NCBI RefSeq assembly: GCF_017874625.1
Contig: NZ_JAGIKZ010000001.1
Coordinates: 248,001-312,000, forward strand
Direction of reading: 5' to 3'
DNA length: 64,000 nucleotides
DNA from: Cytobacillus eiseniae
GTDB lineage: Bacteria > Bacillota > Bacilli > Bacillales > Cytobacillaceae
The position numbers and the translations under genes are program-made. Under the pieces are notes generated by a model. It worked only from the letters and a program-made list of their open reading frames with translations. It was not told where the DNA came from and made no database searches. Of this stretch, positions 9,086 through 18,005 are shown one piece after another. Numbering within the stretch: position 1 is the first letter of the stretch; the number at the start of each line of letters is the position of its first letter.

Positions 9086-9279
9086 CAGACACCCATTTTC
9101 CTACGAGTATTGCTAGGCTTTTTAGATAATTGACTTTTCATTTTCTTTGTTGAAACATCGTTATTCGTTTTGCCTTTACCAGCTGCGCCTTGGTTTTTCT
9201 TGTTGTCCAGCTGTTTTTTCATAGCCTCTTGGAGACTCATTTTCTTTTTTGGTGCTTCTGATTGATTATTTTCTGTCAT
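9085..9279 (-). CDS. Small lysine-rich disordered protein upstream of ywbE
   Basis: A 64-residue, strongly basic and low-complexity protein: MSLQEAMKKQL near the middle, followed by K/N/G/S-rich sequence ending in TRRKMGV. It is probably intrinsically disordered and may bind RNA or the ribosome, an inference from composition only. The start is supported by AAAGGAGATAATCTT. Its stop overlaps the ywbE start, so the two form a two-gene unit and may work together. Confidence 0.75.
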   Translation of the reverse strand: MTENNQSEAPKKKMSLQEAMKKQLDNKKNQGAAGKGKTNNDVSTKKMKSQLSKKPSNTRRKMGV

Positions 9280-9440
9280 AAGATTATCTCCTTTATAATA
9301 TGATAGTCAGTCAAGTATAATCGATTATTAGTTATTTGTGAAATTAATTATGCGTTTTTAGCAATACACAATCTTAAATAGTTTTATTAAATGATGGTTT
9401 ATGAAGATTTCGTCATTTATAGAATTCTGATTGAAAATAA

Positions 9441-9466
9441 AAAGGCAAGGAGAATCCTTGCCGGTT
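9441..9466 (-). terminator. Rho-independent terminator of the AI-2E-type gene
   Basis: GGCAAGGA and TCCTTGCC pair around a tiny loop. Read on the minus strand this is followed by TTTTTATTTT, immediately after the permease stop. Confidence 0.85.
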
Positions 9467-9467
9467 G

Positions 9468-10478
9468 TTACGATTTAACTTTTTTATCCCTTACTTCTAA
9501 AACATCTAATAGGAAGACAAACACTGGAATTCCGACGATTAATCCCCATACACCAAAGAAATGTTCTCCAAAAATTAGGACAATAAATGTGTAGAAAACA
9601 GGTAAATCTGTTTTTGCAGACATTAATTTTGGATTTAGAATATAGGCTTCAATTGCATGAATGACCATTATAACAATAAGGATATAGACAACCTGAATGA
9701 AGCCACCAAGTGTATAAGCTATTGTACATAGTGGAATGAGTGAAATAATGACTCCTGCAACTGGAATAAGTCCAAGTAGGAAAATTAATATAGATAAACC
9801 CATAAGTTGTGGGAAATCCATGATCCATAAAGCGGTCGTCGTTAAGAAACAATTGACTAGAGCAATAATGAATTGTGCTTCGATTACTTTTCCGAATGTA
9901 AGCACAAACTTTTTAGCAAAAAATTCAATTTCATTATAAAACGGAGCAATTTTACTATTTTTAAATTTAGCAGTAAATTCAATTAACCTTGGTTTCTCCA
10001 ACAGGAAGAATAAACTTAAAATTAAGGAGAGTAAGACTTGGATAGCGATATTACTAACACCGCTAAAATATTTGAGTAAAAAGGTGAATCCTTGTTCTAA
10101 ATACTTCGAGATTTGGTTTGTTTCAAGAACACTAATGACATAACTTATAATGATATTATTATGCTCTTGTGTGTAGAATACTTGCAGCTGTGTAATTAAT
10201 TGTGATATTTCAGTGATGATTACAGGCAAGTACTTACTAATTCCTATTGTTAATAAGCTGATAATTAGTAAATAGGATACAAGTACAATAAGTTTACGAT
10301 TTATTTTCACCTTTTTAAGCACTAGATTCACTAGTCGGTCCATTAAAAAAGAAATAATAAATGTAATCAATATTAAATTAATCATGCTTCTTAACATATA
10401 TAAGATGATTAGTAAAATACTGAAAATAGCAAACCTTTTAAAACTATCTTTATTAAGTAGTGATTGAATTGTCTCCAT
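9468..10478 (-). CDS. AI-2E family transporter (YdbI/YtvI type)
   Basis: A 336-residue integral membrane protein of the AI-2E family (PF01594). It has seven or eight helices: a paired helix at the N-terminus (about 13-48), a large amphipathic middle, and the typical C-terminal set ending in GLIVGIPVFVFLL. FGEHFFGVWGLIVGIP close to the end is the most characteristic stretch. Family members export small molecules or Na+; the original link to autoinducer-2 does not hold for most Bacillus members. GGAGGAA lies 12 bases before the ATG. It is a single gene. Confidence 0.85.
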   Translation of the reverse strand: METIQSLLNKDSFKRFAIFSILLIILYMLRSMINLILITFIISFLMDRLVNLVLKKVKINRKLIVLVSYLLIISLLTIGISKYLPVIITEISQLITQLQVFYTQEHNNIIISYVISVLETNQISKYLEQGFTFLLKYFSGVSNIAIQVLLSLILSLFFLLEKPRLIEFTAKFKNSKIAPFYNEIEFFAKKFVLTFGKVIEAQFIIALVNCFLTTTALWIMDFPQLMGLSILIFLLGLIPVAGVIISLIPLCTIAYTLGGFIQVVYILIVIMVIHAIEAYILNPKLMSAKTDLPVFYTFIVLIFGEHFFGVWGLIVGIPVFVFLLDVLEVRDKKVKS

Positions 10479-10715
10479 TAATTTTTAAATTCCTCCAATA
10501 CACATAGGTAAAGTACACTCTGCTTACTATCTATTTTAGTCTATTTTATTAGATAATCATAATATTATTATTCAAAAACGATAAAAAATTTAAAATCCAC
10601 TGGATTTCATGATTATGTGTGAATGATTTGTGAAACCTTCTTTAATTTATATCGTATAATATTCAAAGTACGCCTACAATCCAAAAGATTATTAGTCGAA
10701 AGAGGGGATTTCTAT

Positions 10716-11396
10716 TTGAATACCATCAAGGAAAAATTCAGCTGGACATTCATTTTGTTTATTATAATTGCTATTATTCTAACGAATATTCCTATTCTAG
10801 GAAGCTACTTTCGTGTCATCAATACAGTGATTCATGAATCTGGTCATGCTTTTATCGCCCTTTTTGGCGGGAAGGTTCATGAAATTTCCTTGTTTATGAA
10901 TACAGAGGGAGTCACATATACGAGCCATTCCTCATGGTTTGGTGGATTCTTTACAGGTGGAGCAGGGTATGTATTTTCATCATTCATGGCTTTCTTGTCA
11001 TTTTGGCTCATTAGCAAGAAAAAATATAAATTACTCATAACCATCTATTTGTTTTTTATCGGCTTTAATCTACTCTTTTGGGTAAGGAATTTTTATGGTG
11101 TATTTTGGTTAATCACATTTGGTGCTGGATTTTTATTTATTTTATTTAAAGGTTCATCAAAGATTGTTCAAAATTTATTGCTGTTAATAGCCAGTGTTCT
11201 ATTAGTAGAATCCATCGCCTCATCCTATATAATTTTGTATTTAAGTTTTATTCAGCCGCATGCAGCTGGAGACGCGACTGGACTTTATCGTGCTACTCAT
11301 TTTATTCCAGCGCAAGTTTGGGGTATTCTTTTCTTTGTTCAGGCAATCTTCTTCACGTTAATAGGATTTAAAACAAATAGTTTTAAAATTGAATAG
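10716..11396 (+). CDS. M50-like membrane metalloprotease
   Basis: A 226-residue membrane protein with five or six helices. The motif VIHESGHAF (HExxH, at about residues 36-44) follows the first helix and is the zinc-binding signature of M50-type intramembrane proteases. The distal Asp/Asn ligand is not obvious. The best start is a TTG at 10716, seven bases after AGAGGGGA; the frame runs further upstream but without a ribosome site. Relatives are annotated as M50 family peptidases of unknown substrate. It is a single gene with its own terminator. Confidence 0.78.
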   Translation: MNTIKEKFSWTFILFIIIAIILTNIPILGSYFRVINTVIHESGHAFIALFGGKVHEISLFMNTEGVTYTSHSSWFGGFFTGGAGYVFSSFMAFLSFWLISKKKYKLLITIYLFFIGFNLLFWVRNFYGVFWLITFGAGFLFILFKGSSKIVQNLLLLIASVLLVESIASSYIILYLSFIQPHAAGDATGLYRATHFIPAQVWGILFFVQAIFFTLIGFKTNSFKIE

Positions 11397-11408
11397 GAAA
11401 TAGAAAAG

Positions 11409-11435
11409 GTCAGGACTAGTTCCTGATTTTTTTTT
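11409..11435 (+). terminator. Rho-independent terminator of the M50-like gene
   Basis: TCAGGA-CTAG-TCCTGA followed by nine T. The rest of the 300-bp gap to potA holds no gene I can see; a poor promoter-like TTGTTA ... TATAAC pair lies at 11634-11661. Confidence 0.85.
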
Positions 11436-11735
11436 GCTTAGAATCATTTAGAAGGGATGTCAAAATTGTTTTGCTATTACAGCTTTTTAAACAAATCTTT
11501 ATCGTATCGTATAATCATGATATGGATCAATTTGGGCATAACAAGCATAATAGGAACTGTTTTTATCTGTAACAATGCAGATAAGTAATTAAAGCAGGTA
11601 ATTGAACCCAAGATTTCTCAAAAAACTATCTACTTGTTAAGATTATTTATGGTATTATAACGTTTGAATGTCTATTCTAAGTTTAGATTTATTTCGACGA
11701 ATTTAAATTACAATATTATGATTGAAGGAGATAAA

Positions 11736-12842
11736 ATGAAAGATCAAACAATTATTCGTTTTGAACAAGTAACAAAACAATACGATGATGATCCCGCGGT
11801 CTTAAATGAAGTTAGCTTTGAAATTGAGCGTGGGAAATTCTATACATTACTTGGACCATCAGGTTGTGGGAAAACAACCATTCTTCGGCTTATTGCTGGC
11901 TTTATTGAACCGTCTAAAGGGAAAATCTACATAAATGAAAAAATTGTAAATGATGTGCCTGCGAATAAGCGTCAAGTGAATACTGTATTTCAGGATTATG
12001 CATTATTTCCACATTTAAATGTTTTTGAAAATGTGGCGTTTGGTTTAAGAATCAAAAAGCTAAAAAATAATGTAATTGAGCAAAAGGTAAAGGAAGCACT
12101 GCGTTTTGTCAATCTTGAAGGATATGAAAATCGAGAAATTAGAGAAATGTCTGGCGGACAGAGACAGCGTGTGGCAATTGCACGAGCAATCGTTAATGAA
12201 CCTGAAGTCATTCTTCTTGATGAACCATTATCTGCACTAGATCTAAAGCTTCGTACAGAAATGCAATACGAGTTACGTGAATTGCAGCGTAGATTAGGGA
12301 TCACTTTTATTTTTGTCACACATGATCAGGAAGAAGCACTTGCAATGTCTGATGAAATCTTTGTCTTAAATAATGGAATTATCGAGCAAAGTGGAACGCC
12401 TACTGATATTTATGATGAGCCAATCAACCGATTTGTTGCTGATTTTATTGGTGAATCAAATATTGTTCCGGGCATAATGGTGAAAGACTTTTCTGTTCAA
12501 TTTGCTGGAAAAACATTTGAATGTGTAGATGGTGGGTTTGATCCAAATGAAGCAGTAGAAATTGTCATCCGCCCCGAAGATTTAGAAATAACGAAGCCTG
12601 AAAATGGCAAGCTGCGCGTGCATGTGGATTCCCAATTATTCCGAGGTGTACACTACGAAATTAGCTGTGATGATCAGGATGGGAATGAATGGCTTGTCCA
12701 TTCAACAAGAAAGGCGATTGTAGGAGAAGAAATAGGACTTACCTTTGACCCCGAAGCGATACATGTAATGAGGCATGGAGAGACCGAAGAGGAGTTTGAT
12801 AAGCGATTGGAAGCATATGAAGAGGGAAACTATGAAAACTAG
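11736..12842 (+). CDS. potA: Spermidine/putrescine ABC transporter ATPase PotA
   Basis: A 368-residue ABC ATPase that powers polyamine uptake. Walker A is GPSGCGKTT, the signature is [14 protein letters not shown], Walker B is [12 protein letters not shown], and the switch His is in [15 protein letters not shown]-terminal TOBE domain (about 270-350) is present, typical of PotA. The start at 11736 follows GAAGGAG; the frame is open 24 codons further but without a ribosome site. The last 11 bases overlap potB, so all four pot genes form one overlapping operon. In B. subtilis a Xre-type regulator often precedes potA; none is present here. Confidence 0.95.
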   Translation: MKDQTIIRFEQVTKQYDDDPAVLNEVSFEIERGKFYTLLGPSGCGKTTILRLIAGFIEPSKGKIYINEKIVNDVPANKRQVNTVFQDYALFPHLNVFENVAFGLRIKKLKNNVIEQKVKEALRFVNLEGYENREIREMSGGQRQRVAIARAIVNEPEVILLDEPLSALDLKLRTEMQYELRELQRRLGITFIFVTHDQEEALAMSDEIFVLNNGIIEQSGTPTDIYDEPINRFVADFIGESNIVPGIMVKDFSVQFAGKTFECVDGGFDPNEAVEIVIRPEDLEITKPENGKLRVHVDSQLFRGVHYEISCDDQDGNEWLVHSTRKAIVGEEIGLTFDPEAIHVMRHGETEEEFDKRLEAYEEGNYEN

Positions 12843-13635
12843 ATCCCGCAATATTTATTTAATTCCATATGTAATTTGGATTGCATTATTTGTTGTGACA
12901 CCAATTCTACTCGTTCTATATTACTCGTTTTTTGATATCGACGGTCAATTTACATTTGAGAACTACAAGAAATTTTTTACACCTGTTTATTTGAAAATGA
13001 CATTCAGTTCATTTTGGTATGCATTTTTAATTACAGTGATTACTTTATTTATTTCCTATCCGACTGCATATTTGCTTACAAAAACAAAGCATAAGCAGCT
13101 GTGGCTATTATTAATTATTATCCCGTCGTGGATTAATCTACTATTAAAGGCATATGCATTCATCGGAATTTTTGGTACGTATGGAGCAGCAAATAGTTTT
13201 TTGGGAATAATCGGAATAGGCAGCAAACAAATTTTATTTACAGATTTTAGTTTTATTTTTGTTTCTGTATATATTTTCTTGCCGTTTATGATTTTGCCTA
13301 TTTTTAATGCCTTAGATGAATTAAATCCTTCTTTAGTTGATGCTTCGAATGACTTAGGTGCATCACGATGGACAACCTTTCAACGGGTCATTTTCCCTTT
13401 AACACTTGATGGAGTTAAGTCGGGGTGTCAAATTGTATTTATCCCAGCTTTATCGTTGTTTATGTTAACAAGACTGATTTCTGGAAACCGGGTAATCACG
13501 CTTGGTACTGCGATTGAACAGCATTTCCTTGTTACTCAAGACTGGGGAATGGGAGCAACGATTGCTGTCTTCCTAATTATTGCCATGGTATTGATTATGG
13601 TACTCACTGGGAAAAGAAAGCGGGGGATCTTATGA
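12832..13635 (+). CDS. potB: Spermidine/putrescine ABC transporter permease PotB
   Basis: A 267-residue permease with six membrane helices. The EAA loop that docks on the ATPase is [20 protein letters not shown], near residue 180. I chose the ATG at 12832 because it follows AAGAGGG and yields the short N-terminal cytoplasmic tail normal for PotB. This overlaps the end of potA by 11 bases. It pairs with PotC to form the membrane channel. Confidence 0.93.
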   Translation: MKTRSRNIYLIPYVIWIALFVVTPILLVLYYSFFDIDGQFTFENYKKFFTPVYLKMTFSSFWYAFLITVITLFISYPTAYLLTKTKHKQLWLLLIIIPSWINLLLKAYAFIGIFGTYGAANSFLGIIGIGSKQILFTDFSFIFVSVYIFLPFMILPIFNALDELNPSLVDASNDLGASRWTTFQRVIFPLTLDGVKSGCQIVFIPALSLFMLTRLISGNRVITLGTAIEQHFLVTQDWGMGATIAVFLIIAMVLIMVLTGKRKRGIL

Positions 13636-14435
13636 AAAAAATATCTAAACTCTCTACAATCTATTTAATCGTGATGTTTTTCATTTTGTATGCCCCTATT
13701 TTTTATTTAATGTTTTATTCCTTTAACAGTGGAGAAACGATGTATCAATTTGAGAGTTTTACACTTGATTGGTACAAGGAGCTTTTTGGTAATACGAGAC
13801 TTTTAATAATAGTGCTGAATACAGCGATCATCGCTTTGCTTTCTGCAACGATTTCAACCATTCTTGGGGTAGCTGGTGCTCTAGCCATCTATTATGCAAG
13901 AAGAAGAAGAGTGAAGAATACACTGCTTTCATTAAATAATGTACTGATTGTAAGTCCAGACGTTATTATTGGGGCCTCATTTTTAATTTTATTTACAATG
14001 ATTGGCATTAAGCTTGGGTTCATTTCAGTATTGCTTGCGCATATTGCCTTCAGTGTTCCAATTGTTGTTATTATGGTTTTGCCAAAAATAGAAGAAATGA
14101 ATACTTCAATGATCTATGCGGCACTTGATTTAGGTGCTAGTCGCTGGAATGTATTGACAAAGGTGATCCTACCGTACATCACTCCTGGTATTTTTGCAGG
14201 GTTTTTTATGGCATTGACGTATTCATTAGATGATTTTGCTGTAACCTTTTTTGTAACAGGTAATGGATTTACTACACTTTCTGTTGAAATTTATTCTTTA
14301 GCAAGAAGAGGCGTTTCATTAAATATCAACGCTCTTTCCAGCCTGTTATTTGTTTTCACAATGCTCCTTGTAGTCGGTTATTATTTTATTACGAAACGTA
14401 ATAACAGACCGAATAGATTGGGGGTAAGACAATGA
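13632..14435 (+). CDS. potC: Spermidine/putrescine ABC transporter permease PotC
   Basis: A 267-residue six-helix permease, second half of the polyamine channel. The ATPase-docking loop is AALDLGASRWNVLTKVILP near residue 165. It overlaps potB by four bases (ATGA) and potD by four bases. A conserved YSLDDFAVTFF segment in TM5 is characteristic of PotC. Regulation would be shared with potA. Confidence 0.94.
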   Translation: MKKISKLSTIYLIVMFFILYAPIFYLMFYSFNSGETMYQFESFTLDWYKELFGNTRLLIIVLNTAIIALLSATISTILGVAGALAIYYARRRRVKNTLLSLNNVLIVSPDVIIGASFLILFTMIGIKLGFISVLLAHIAFSVPIVVIMVLPKIEEMNTSMIYAALDLGASRWNVLTKVILPYITPGIFAGFFMALTYSLDDFAVTFFVTGNGFTTLSVEIYSLARRGVSLNINALSSLLFVFTMLLVVGYYFITKRNNRPNRLGVRQ

Positions 14436-15505
14436 AACAGCTTATTCGTGCCTTACTAGCGGTTTTGATTGTTTCGTTTGCTTTAATCGTGATTGTATAT
14501 AGACTAAATACTGCCCAAGGATATACGAGTGGGAATACGTTAACGATCTTCAATTGGGGCGACTATATTGATGAAGAACTAATTGAAAAATTTGAAGAGG
14601 AAACTGGGATCAAAGTGATTTACGAAACATTTGATTCCAATGAAGCCATGTTGACAAAAATCGAACAGGGCGGTACTTCATATGATATTGCAGTTCCATC
14701 TGAGTATATTATTGATAAAATGAGAGAAGAGGATTTGCTTTTGCCGATCGATCATTCGAAGGTACCGAACCTCCAATATATTGATTCTCGCTTCTTAGAT
14801 TTGCCATTCGACCATGGCAATAAATACTCTGTTCCTTATTTCTGGGGGACTGTAGGTATTCTTTATAACACAAATATTCTAGGAGATCGAGAAATTACAA
14901 GTTGGAATGATCTGTGGGATCCAGATTTTAAAAATCAAATATTGCTCGTAGATAGTGCAAGAGAAGTTATGGGCATGGCATTGAATAGTTTAGGGTATTC
15001 ATTGAATGACAAAGATAAAAACCATTTACTTGAAGCAAAACAGAAAATTGATTCTTTAACACCGAATATAAAAGCAATTGTTGGTGATGAAAATCGATTA
15101 TTATTACAAAATGAAGAAGCAGCAATTGGATTGGTTTGGTCAGGAACGGCTCAAGAAATTATGTGGGAAAATGAAAATGTGGAATATGTAGTACCTGAAG
15201 AAGGCTCAAATCTTTGGTTTGATAATATGGTTATCCCAAAAACGGCCAAAAATCCAGAAGCAGCCCATCAATTTATAAATTTCATGCTTGATCCTGAAGT
15301 GGCTGCGCAAAATACAGATTATGTTGGATATTCTACTCCAAATATAGAAGCATTAAAATATATGGATGAAGAGACGGTGAATGATGAACGTTTCTATCCA
15401 GATGAAGAAATGACTGCCAAACTTGAGGTATATGAAAACTTAGGGAAACGAATGCTTGCTTATTATAATGATTTGTTTTTAGAATTTAAAATGCATAAAA
15501 AGTAA
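14432..15505 (+). CDS. potD: Spermidine/putrescine-binding protein PotD
   Basis: A 357-residue extracellular polyamine-binding protein. A hydrophobic N-terminal helix (about 5-27) has no lipobox cysteine, so it is probably held as a signal anchor rather than a lipoprotein. The mature part has the family landmarks LTIFNWGDYID, ETFDSNEAMLTKI, YDIAVPSEY, and WGTVGILYN. Polyamine-contacting acidic and aromatic residues typical of PotD are present in these blocks. It overlaps potC by four bases and is the last gene of the operon, followed by a strong terminator. Confidence 0.93.
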   Translation: MKQLIRALLAVLIVSFALIVIVYRLNTAQGYTSGNTLTIFNWGDYIDEELIEKFEEETGIKVIYETFDSNEAMLTKIEQGGTSYDIAVPSEYIIDKMREEDLLLPIDHSKVPNLQYIDSRFLDLPFDHGNKYSVPYFWGTVGILYNTNILGDREITSWNDLWDPDFKNQILLVDSAREVMGMALNSLGYSLNDKDKNHLLEAKQKIDSLTPNIKAIVGDENRLLLQNEEAAIGLVWSGTAQEIMWENENVEYVVPEEGSNLWFDNMVIPKTAKNPEAAHQFINFMLDPEVAAQNTDYVGYSTPNIEALKYMDEETVNDERFYPDEEMTAKLEVYENLGKRMLAYYNDLFLEFKMHKK

Positions 15506-15510
15506 GTGAA

Positions 15511-15540
15511 ACTGACTGGCAAAAGCTGGTCAGTTTTTTT
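15511..15540 (+). terminator. Rho-independent terminator of potABCD
   Basis: ACTGACTGGC and GCTGGTCAGT are near-perfect arms, followed by TTTTTTT. Confidence 0.9.
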
Positions 15541-15591
15541 CATAAGATTTACTTGTTTAGGGTAGGTTATTGTAAAAAGGATGTGATTCAT

Positions 15592-16359
15592 TTGAAACGC
15601 TGGTTAAGTAGTTTTGCACTTCTACTTTTACTTAATCTTCCGTCTAATGTCGAAGCAGAAATAAGAAAAGAATTAGCAATTGTAATTGACGATTTTGGTA
15701 ATCATATGGAGGGAACAGAAGAGATTTTGCAATTACCGATAACGATAACCGCAGCCATTATGCCCTTTATGCCAAGTACGAAAGCAGACGCAGAAATGGC
15801 AAAGGAATTTGGTCATGACGTGATTGTTCATTTGCCAATGGAACCAAAGAAAGGGAAGAAGAGCTGGCTTGGTCCTGGTGCAATTACTACAGACTTAAGT
15901 AATGAGGAGATTCGCAAACGAGTTATTGCAGCAATTAATGATGTTCCCTATGCGGTAGGGATGAATCATCACATGGGCTCGAAGGCGACAGAAGATGTAC
16001 GAGTGATGAGAATTGTACTAGAAGTATGTAAGGAGCATGGTTTATTTTATCTTGATAGTAAGACGACAGGAAAGAGTGTAGTTGGGAAAGTAGCAACGGA
16101 GTTAGGAGTTCCATATTTAGAAAATAACCTTTTCTTTGATGGCATCTACACAACTCGTCATATGATGAAACAGGCAGATTTATTAGCTGGTAAACTAAAT
16201 GAAAATGAACAAATGATTGCGATTGGACATGTAGGCATTACAGGATTAAAGATGGTGGATGTTCTGAAGGCATATATCCCTGTATACAAAAATACAGCAG
16301 AGATTGTCCCATTATCAGAACTTATCCCTGGTTTTGAATTACTTGATGAAGGAGTATAA
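15592..16359 (+). CDS. Secreted divergent polysaccharide deacetylase (YibQ/DUF610)
   Basis: A 255-residue secreted protein. A signal peptide occupies about residues 1-22 (hydrophobic LLLLLNLPSNVEAE, with cleavage after an Ala). The domain belongs to the divergent polysaccharide deacetylase family: LAIVIDDFG supplies the catalytic/metal aspartates, HLPMEP and GMNHHMGSKAT supply histidines, and LDSKTT the later strand. The start is taken as TTG 15592 after AAGGATGTG, because this places the signal peptide at the N-terminus. Enzymatic activity is unproven for the family; cell-wall glycan editing is inferred. Confidence 0.85.
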   Translation: MKRWLSSFALLLLLNLPSNVEAEIRKELAIVIDDFGNHMEGTEEILQLPITITAAIMPFMPSTKADAEMAKEFGHDVIVHLPMEPKKGKKSWLGPGAITTDLSNEEIRKRVIAAINDVPYAVGMNHHMGSKATEDVRVMRIVLEVCKEHGLFYLDSKTTGKSVVGKVATELGVPYLENNLFFDGIYTTRHMMKQADLLAGKLNENEQMIAIGHVGITGLKMVDVLKAYIPVYKNTAEIVPLSELIPGFELLDEGV

Positions 16360-16372
16360 GCGGGATTGATTC

Positions 16373-16400
16373 AACCCAGTCGTGATAGCTGGGTTTTTTT
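16373..16400 (+). terminator. Rho-independent terminator
   Basis: AACCCAG and CTGGGTT arms followed by eight T close the deacetylase gene. Confidence 0.88.
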
Positions 16401-16488
16401 TGTTCCTGTATTCAAAATTTATCGAGTTGAATGTTTTAATACGAAAAGATATTAGATTATGGATGCCTCGAGCTGCAACTTTTCAAAT

Positions 16489-16570
16489 AAAAAAGCCACC
16501 CACATTCAAACTTGGTTAGTCCCGCAGTCGCTGCGTAATAGAAGTGGTGGGTGGCCGTGATGATAGTATA
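16489..16570 (-). ncRNA. Candidate minus-strand small RNA or orphan terminator
   Basis: On the minus strand a TATACT (-10-like, 16565-16570) is followed within about 10 bases by a structured segment. GCCACCCAC (at 16555-16547) pairs with GTGGGTGGC (16503-16495), with an inner hairpin CGCAG-CGA-CTGCG, and the segment then ends in six T. No minus-strand gene lies upstream within about 1.4 kb, so this is not an ordinary gene terminator. It could be a small RNA of roughly 70-75 nt or the terminator of an antisense transcript. The -35 (GTATCA) is weak. The remaining part of the 16360-16676 gap shows nothing else. Confidence 0.4.
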
Positions 16571-16676
16571 TGAAAAAATTTTAGAAATGATACAGTTCTA
16601 ACAATTTTAGATGAAATTTAGTTTGTATTACTCCGAAATATAAGATATGTTATGCTGTTCAATAGAGGTGAAAACA

Positions 16677-17783
16677 ATGAAAATCATTCAAATTACCCTT
16701 CGCCATTTAAAAATGCGAATGAAATTCCCTTTTGTAACTAGCTTTGGCGCGATGCAAGATAAAGAATTTCTAGTAGTAGAGGCGATGGATCAAAATGGAC
16801 GAATTGGGTGGGGAGAATCGGTCGCATTTGATACCCCTTGGTATACGGAAGAGACAGTGAAAACAAACTGGCATATGCTAGAGGATTTCATGATTCCAGC
16901 CATTCTGCATACAAAACTTCATCATCCAGATGAAGTTGGTCAGCATCTTGCCTATATACGCAAAAATAATATGGCAAAGTCAGCGATTGAAGGGGCTGTG
17001 TGGGATCTGTTTGCCAAAGAAAAGCGGGTTTCCCTAGCGAAATTACTTGGGGGAAATAAAGAAAAAATAGAAGTGGGCATCAGTATTGGTTTACAACAAT
17101 CAATGGATGAACTCCTTCAGCTTATTCAAAGTAAACTTAATGAAGGGTATAAGCGAATTAAGATAAAAATAAAACCTGGTTATGATATTCAACTTATTCA
17201 AGAGATCCGCAAACATTTTCCAACCATTCCATTAATGGCAGATGCAAATTCAGCCTATTCACTAGAAGATATTCACTTAATTAAGGAATTAGATCAATAT
17301 AATCTAATGATGATTGAGCAGCCATTGTCTGTTGATGATCTCATTGACCATGCAAAGTTACAGAAGGAAATATCAACACCTATCTGTTTAGATGAAAGTA
17401 TACATACATATACAGATGCACGTACGGCAATCAAATTAAATGCCTGTAAAATCATCAATATTAAAATAGGAAGAGTTGGCGGCTTATCAGAAGCAAAGAA
17501 AATTCATGATCTTTGTATGGAAAATGGATTGGCCGTATGGTGTGGAGGAATGCTCGAAGCAGGCATTGGAAGAGCACATAATATCGCATTAACAGCACTT
17601 TCTAATTTCACTTTACCTGGAGATACTGCTGGGTCTTCGCATTATTGGGAACAAGACATCATTCAGCCAGAGGTAATTGTTGAGAATGGCTATATCGCTG
17701 TGCCAACAGCAGCTGGCATAGGCTATGAACCGAATCGAAAGACGATGGAACAATTCACCATTCGCGAAAAAATATTTACATAA
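16677..17783 (+). CDS. menC: MenC-type o-succinylbenzoate synthase / N-acylamino-acid racemase
   Basis: A 368-residue enolase-superfamily enzyme. Visible catalytic residues are the KxK lysine near 164 (RIKIKIKPG), metal ligands Asp189 (MADANSAY), Glu214 (MIEQP) and Asp239 (CLDES), and the second lysine 263 (NIKIGRVGG). They fall at almost the same positions as in the Amycolatopsis OSBS/NSAR enzyme. It can therefore dehydrate SHCHC to o-succinylbenzoate for menaquinone, racemise N-succinyl amino acids, or both. No other men gene is nearby, which leaves the main role open. The start follows AGAGGTG. Confidence 0.85.
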   Translation: MKIIQITLRHLKMRMKFPFVTSFGAMQDKEFLVVEAMDQNGRIGWGESVAFDTPWYTEETVKTNWHMLEDFMIPAILHTKLHHPDEVGQHLAYIRKNNMAKSAIEGAVWDLFAKEKRVSLAKLLGGNKEKIEVGISIGLQQSMDELLQLIQSKLNEGYKRIKIKIKPGYDIQLIQEIRKHFPTIPLMADANSAYSLEDIHLIKELDQYNLMMIEQPLSVDDLIDHAKLQKEISTPICLDESIHTYTDARTAIKLNACKIINIKIGRVGGLSEAKKIHDLCMENGLAVWCGGMLEAGIGRAHNIALTALSNFTLPGDTAGSSHYWEQDIIQPEVIVENGYIAVPTAAGIGYEPNRKTMEQFTIREKIFT

Positions 17784-17821
17784 TAAATCTCCCAGACAAT
17801 CACTTTCTGGGAGATTTATTG
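17784..17821 (+). terminator. Rho-independent terminator of menC
   Basis: TAAATCTCCCAG and CTGGGAGATTTA are perfectly complementary. The T-tract is short (ATTTATT). The 180 bp beyond it holds no gene I recognise. Confidence 0.78.
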
Positions 17822-18005
17822 CGGAATTTTCAAAAAATATTTCTTGGGAAAGCGCAGATTCAGACATTTCCTGCTTGAAATCGTCAAATACAGAGAGAGA
17901 AATGTCGTTTCGTAGAAAAATCAGATAAATCACTCTCCCTTAGTGACAAGAATTAGCAAATACCGAGATAGATACAGAGGAAATAGTCGAAATTTTGCAC
18001 TGTTT

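Noticed and set aside
17725-17928. 67-codon open frame across the end of menC
   Set aside because: It overlaps menC in another frame and runs through the menC terminator, with no ribosome site.
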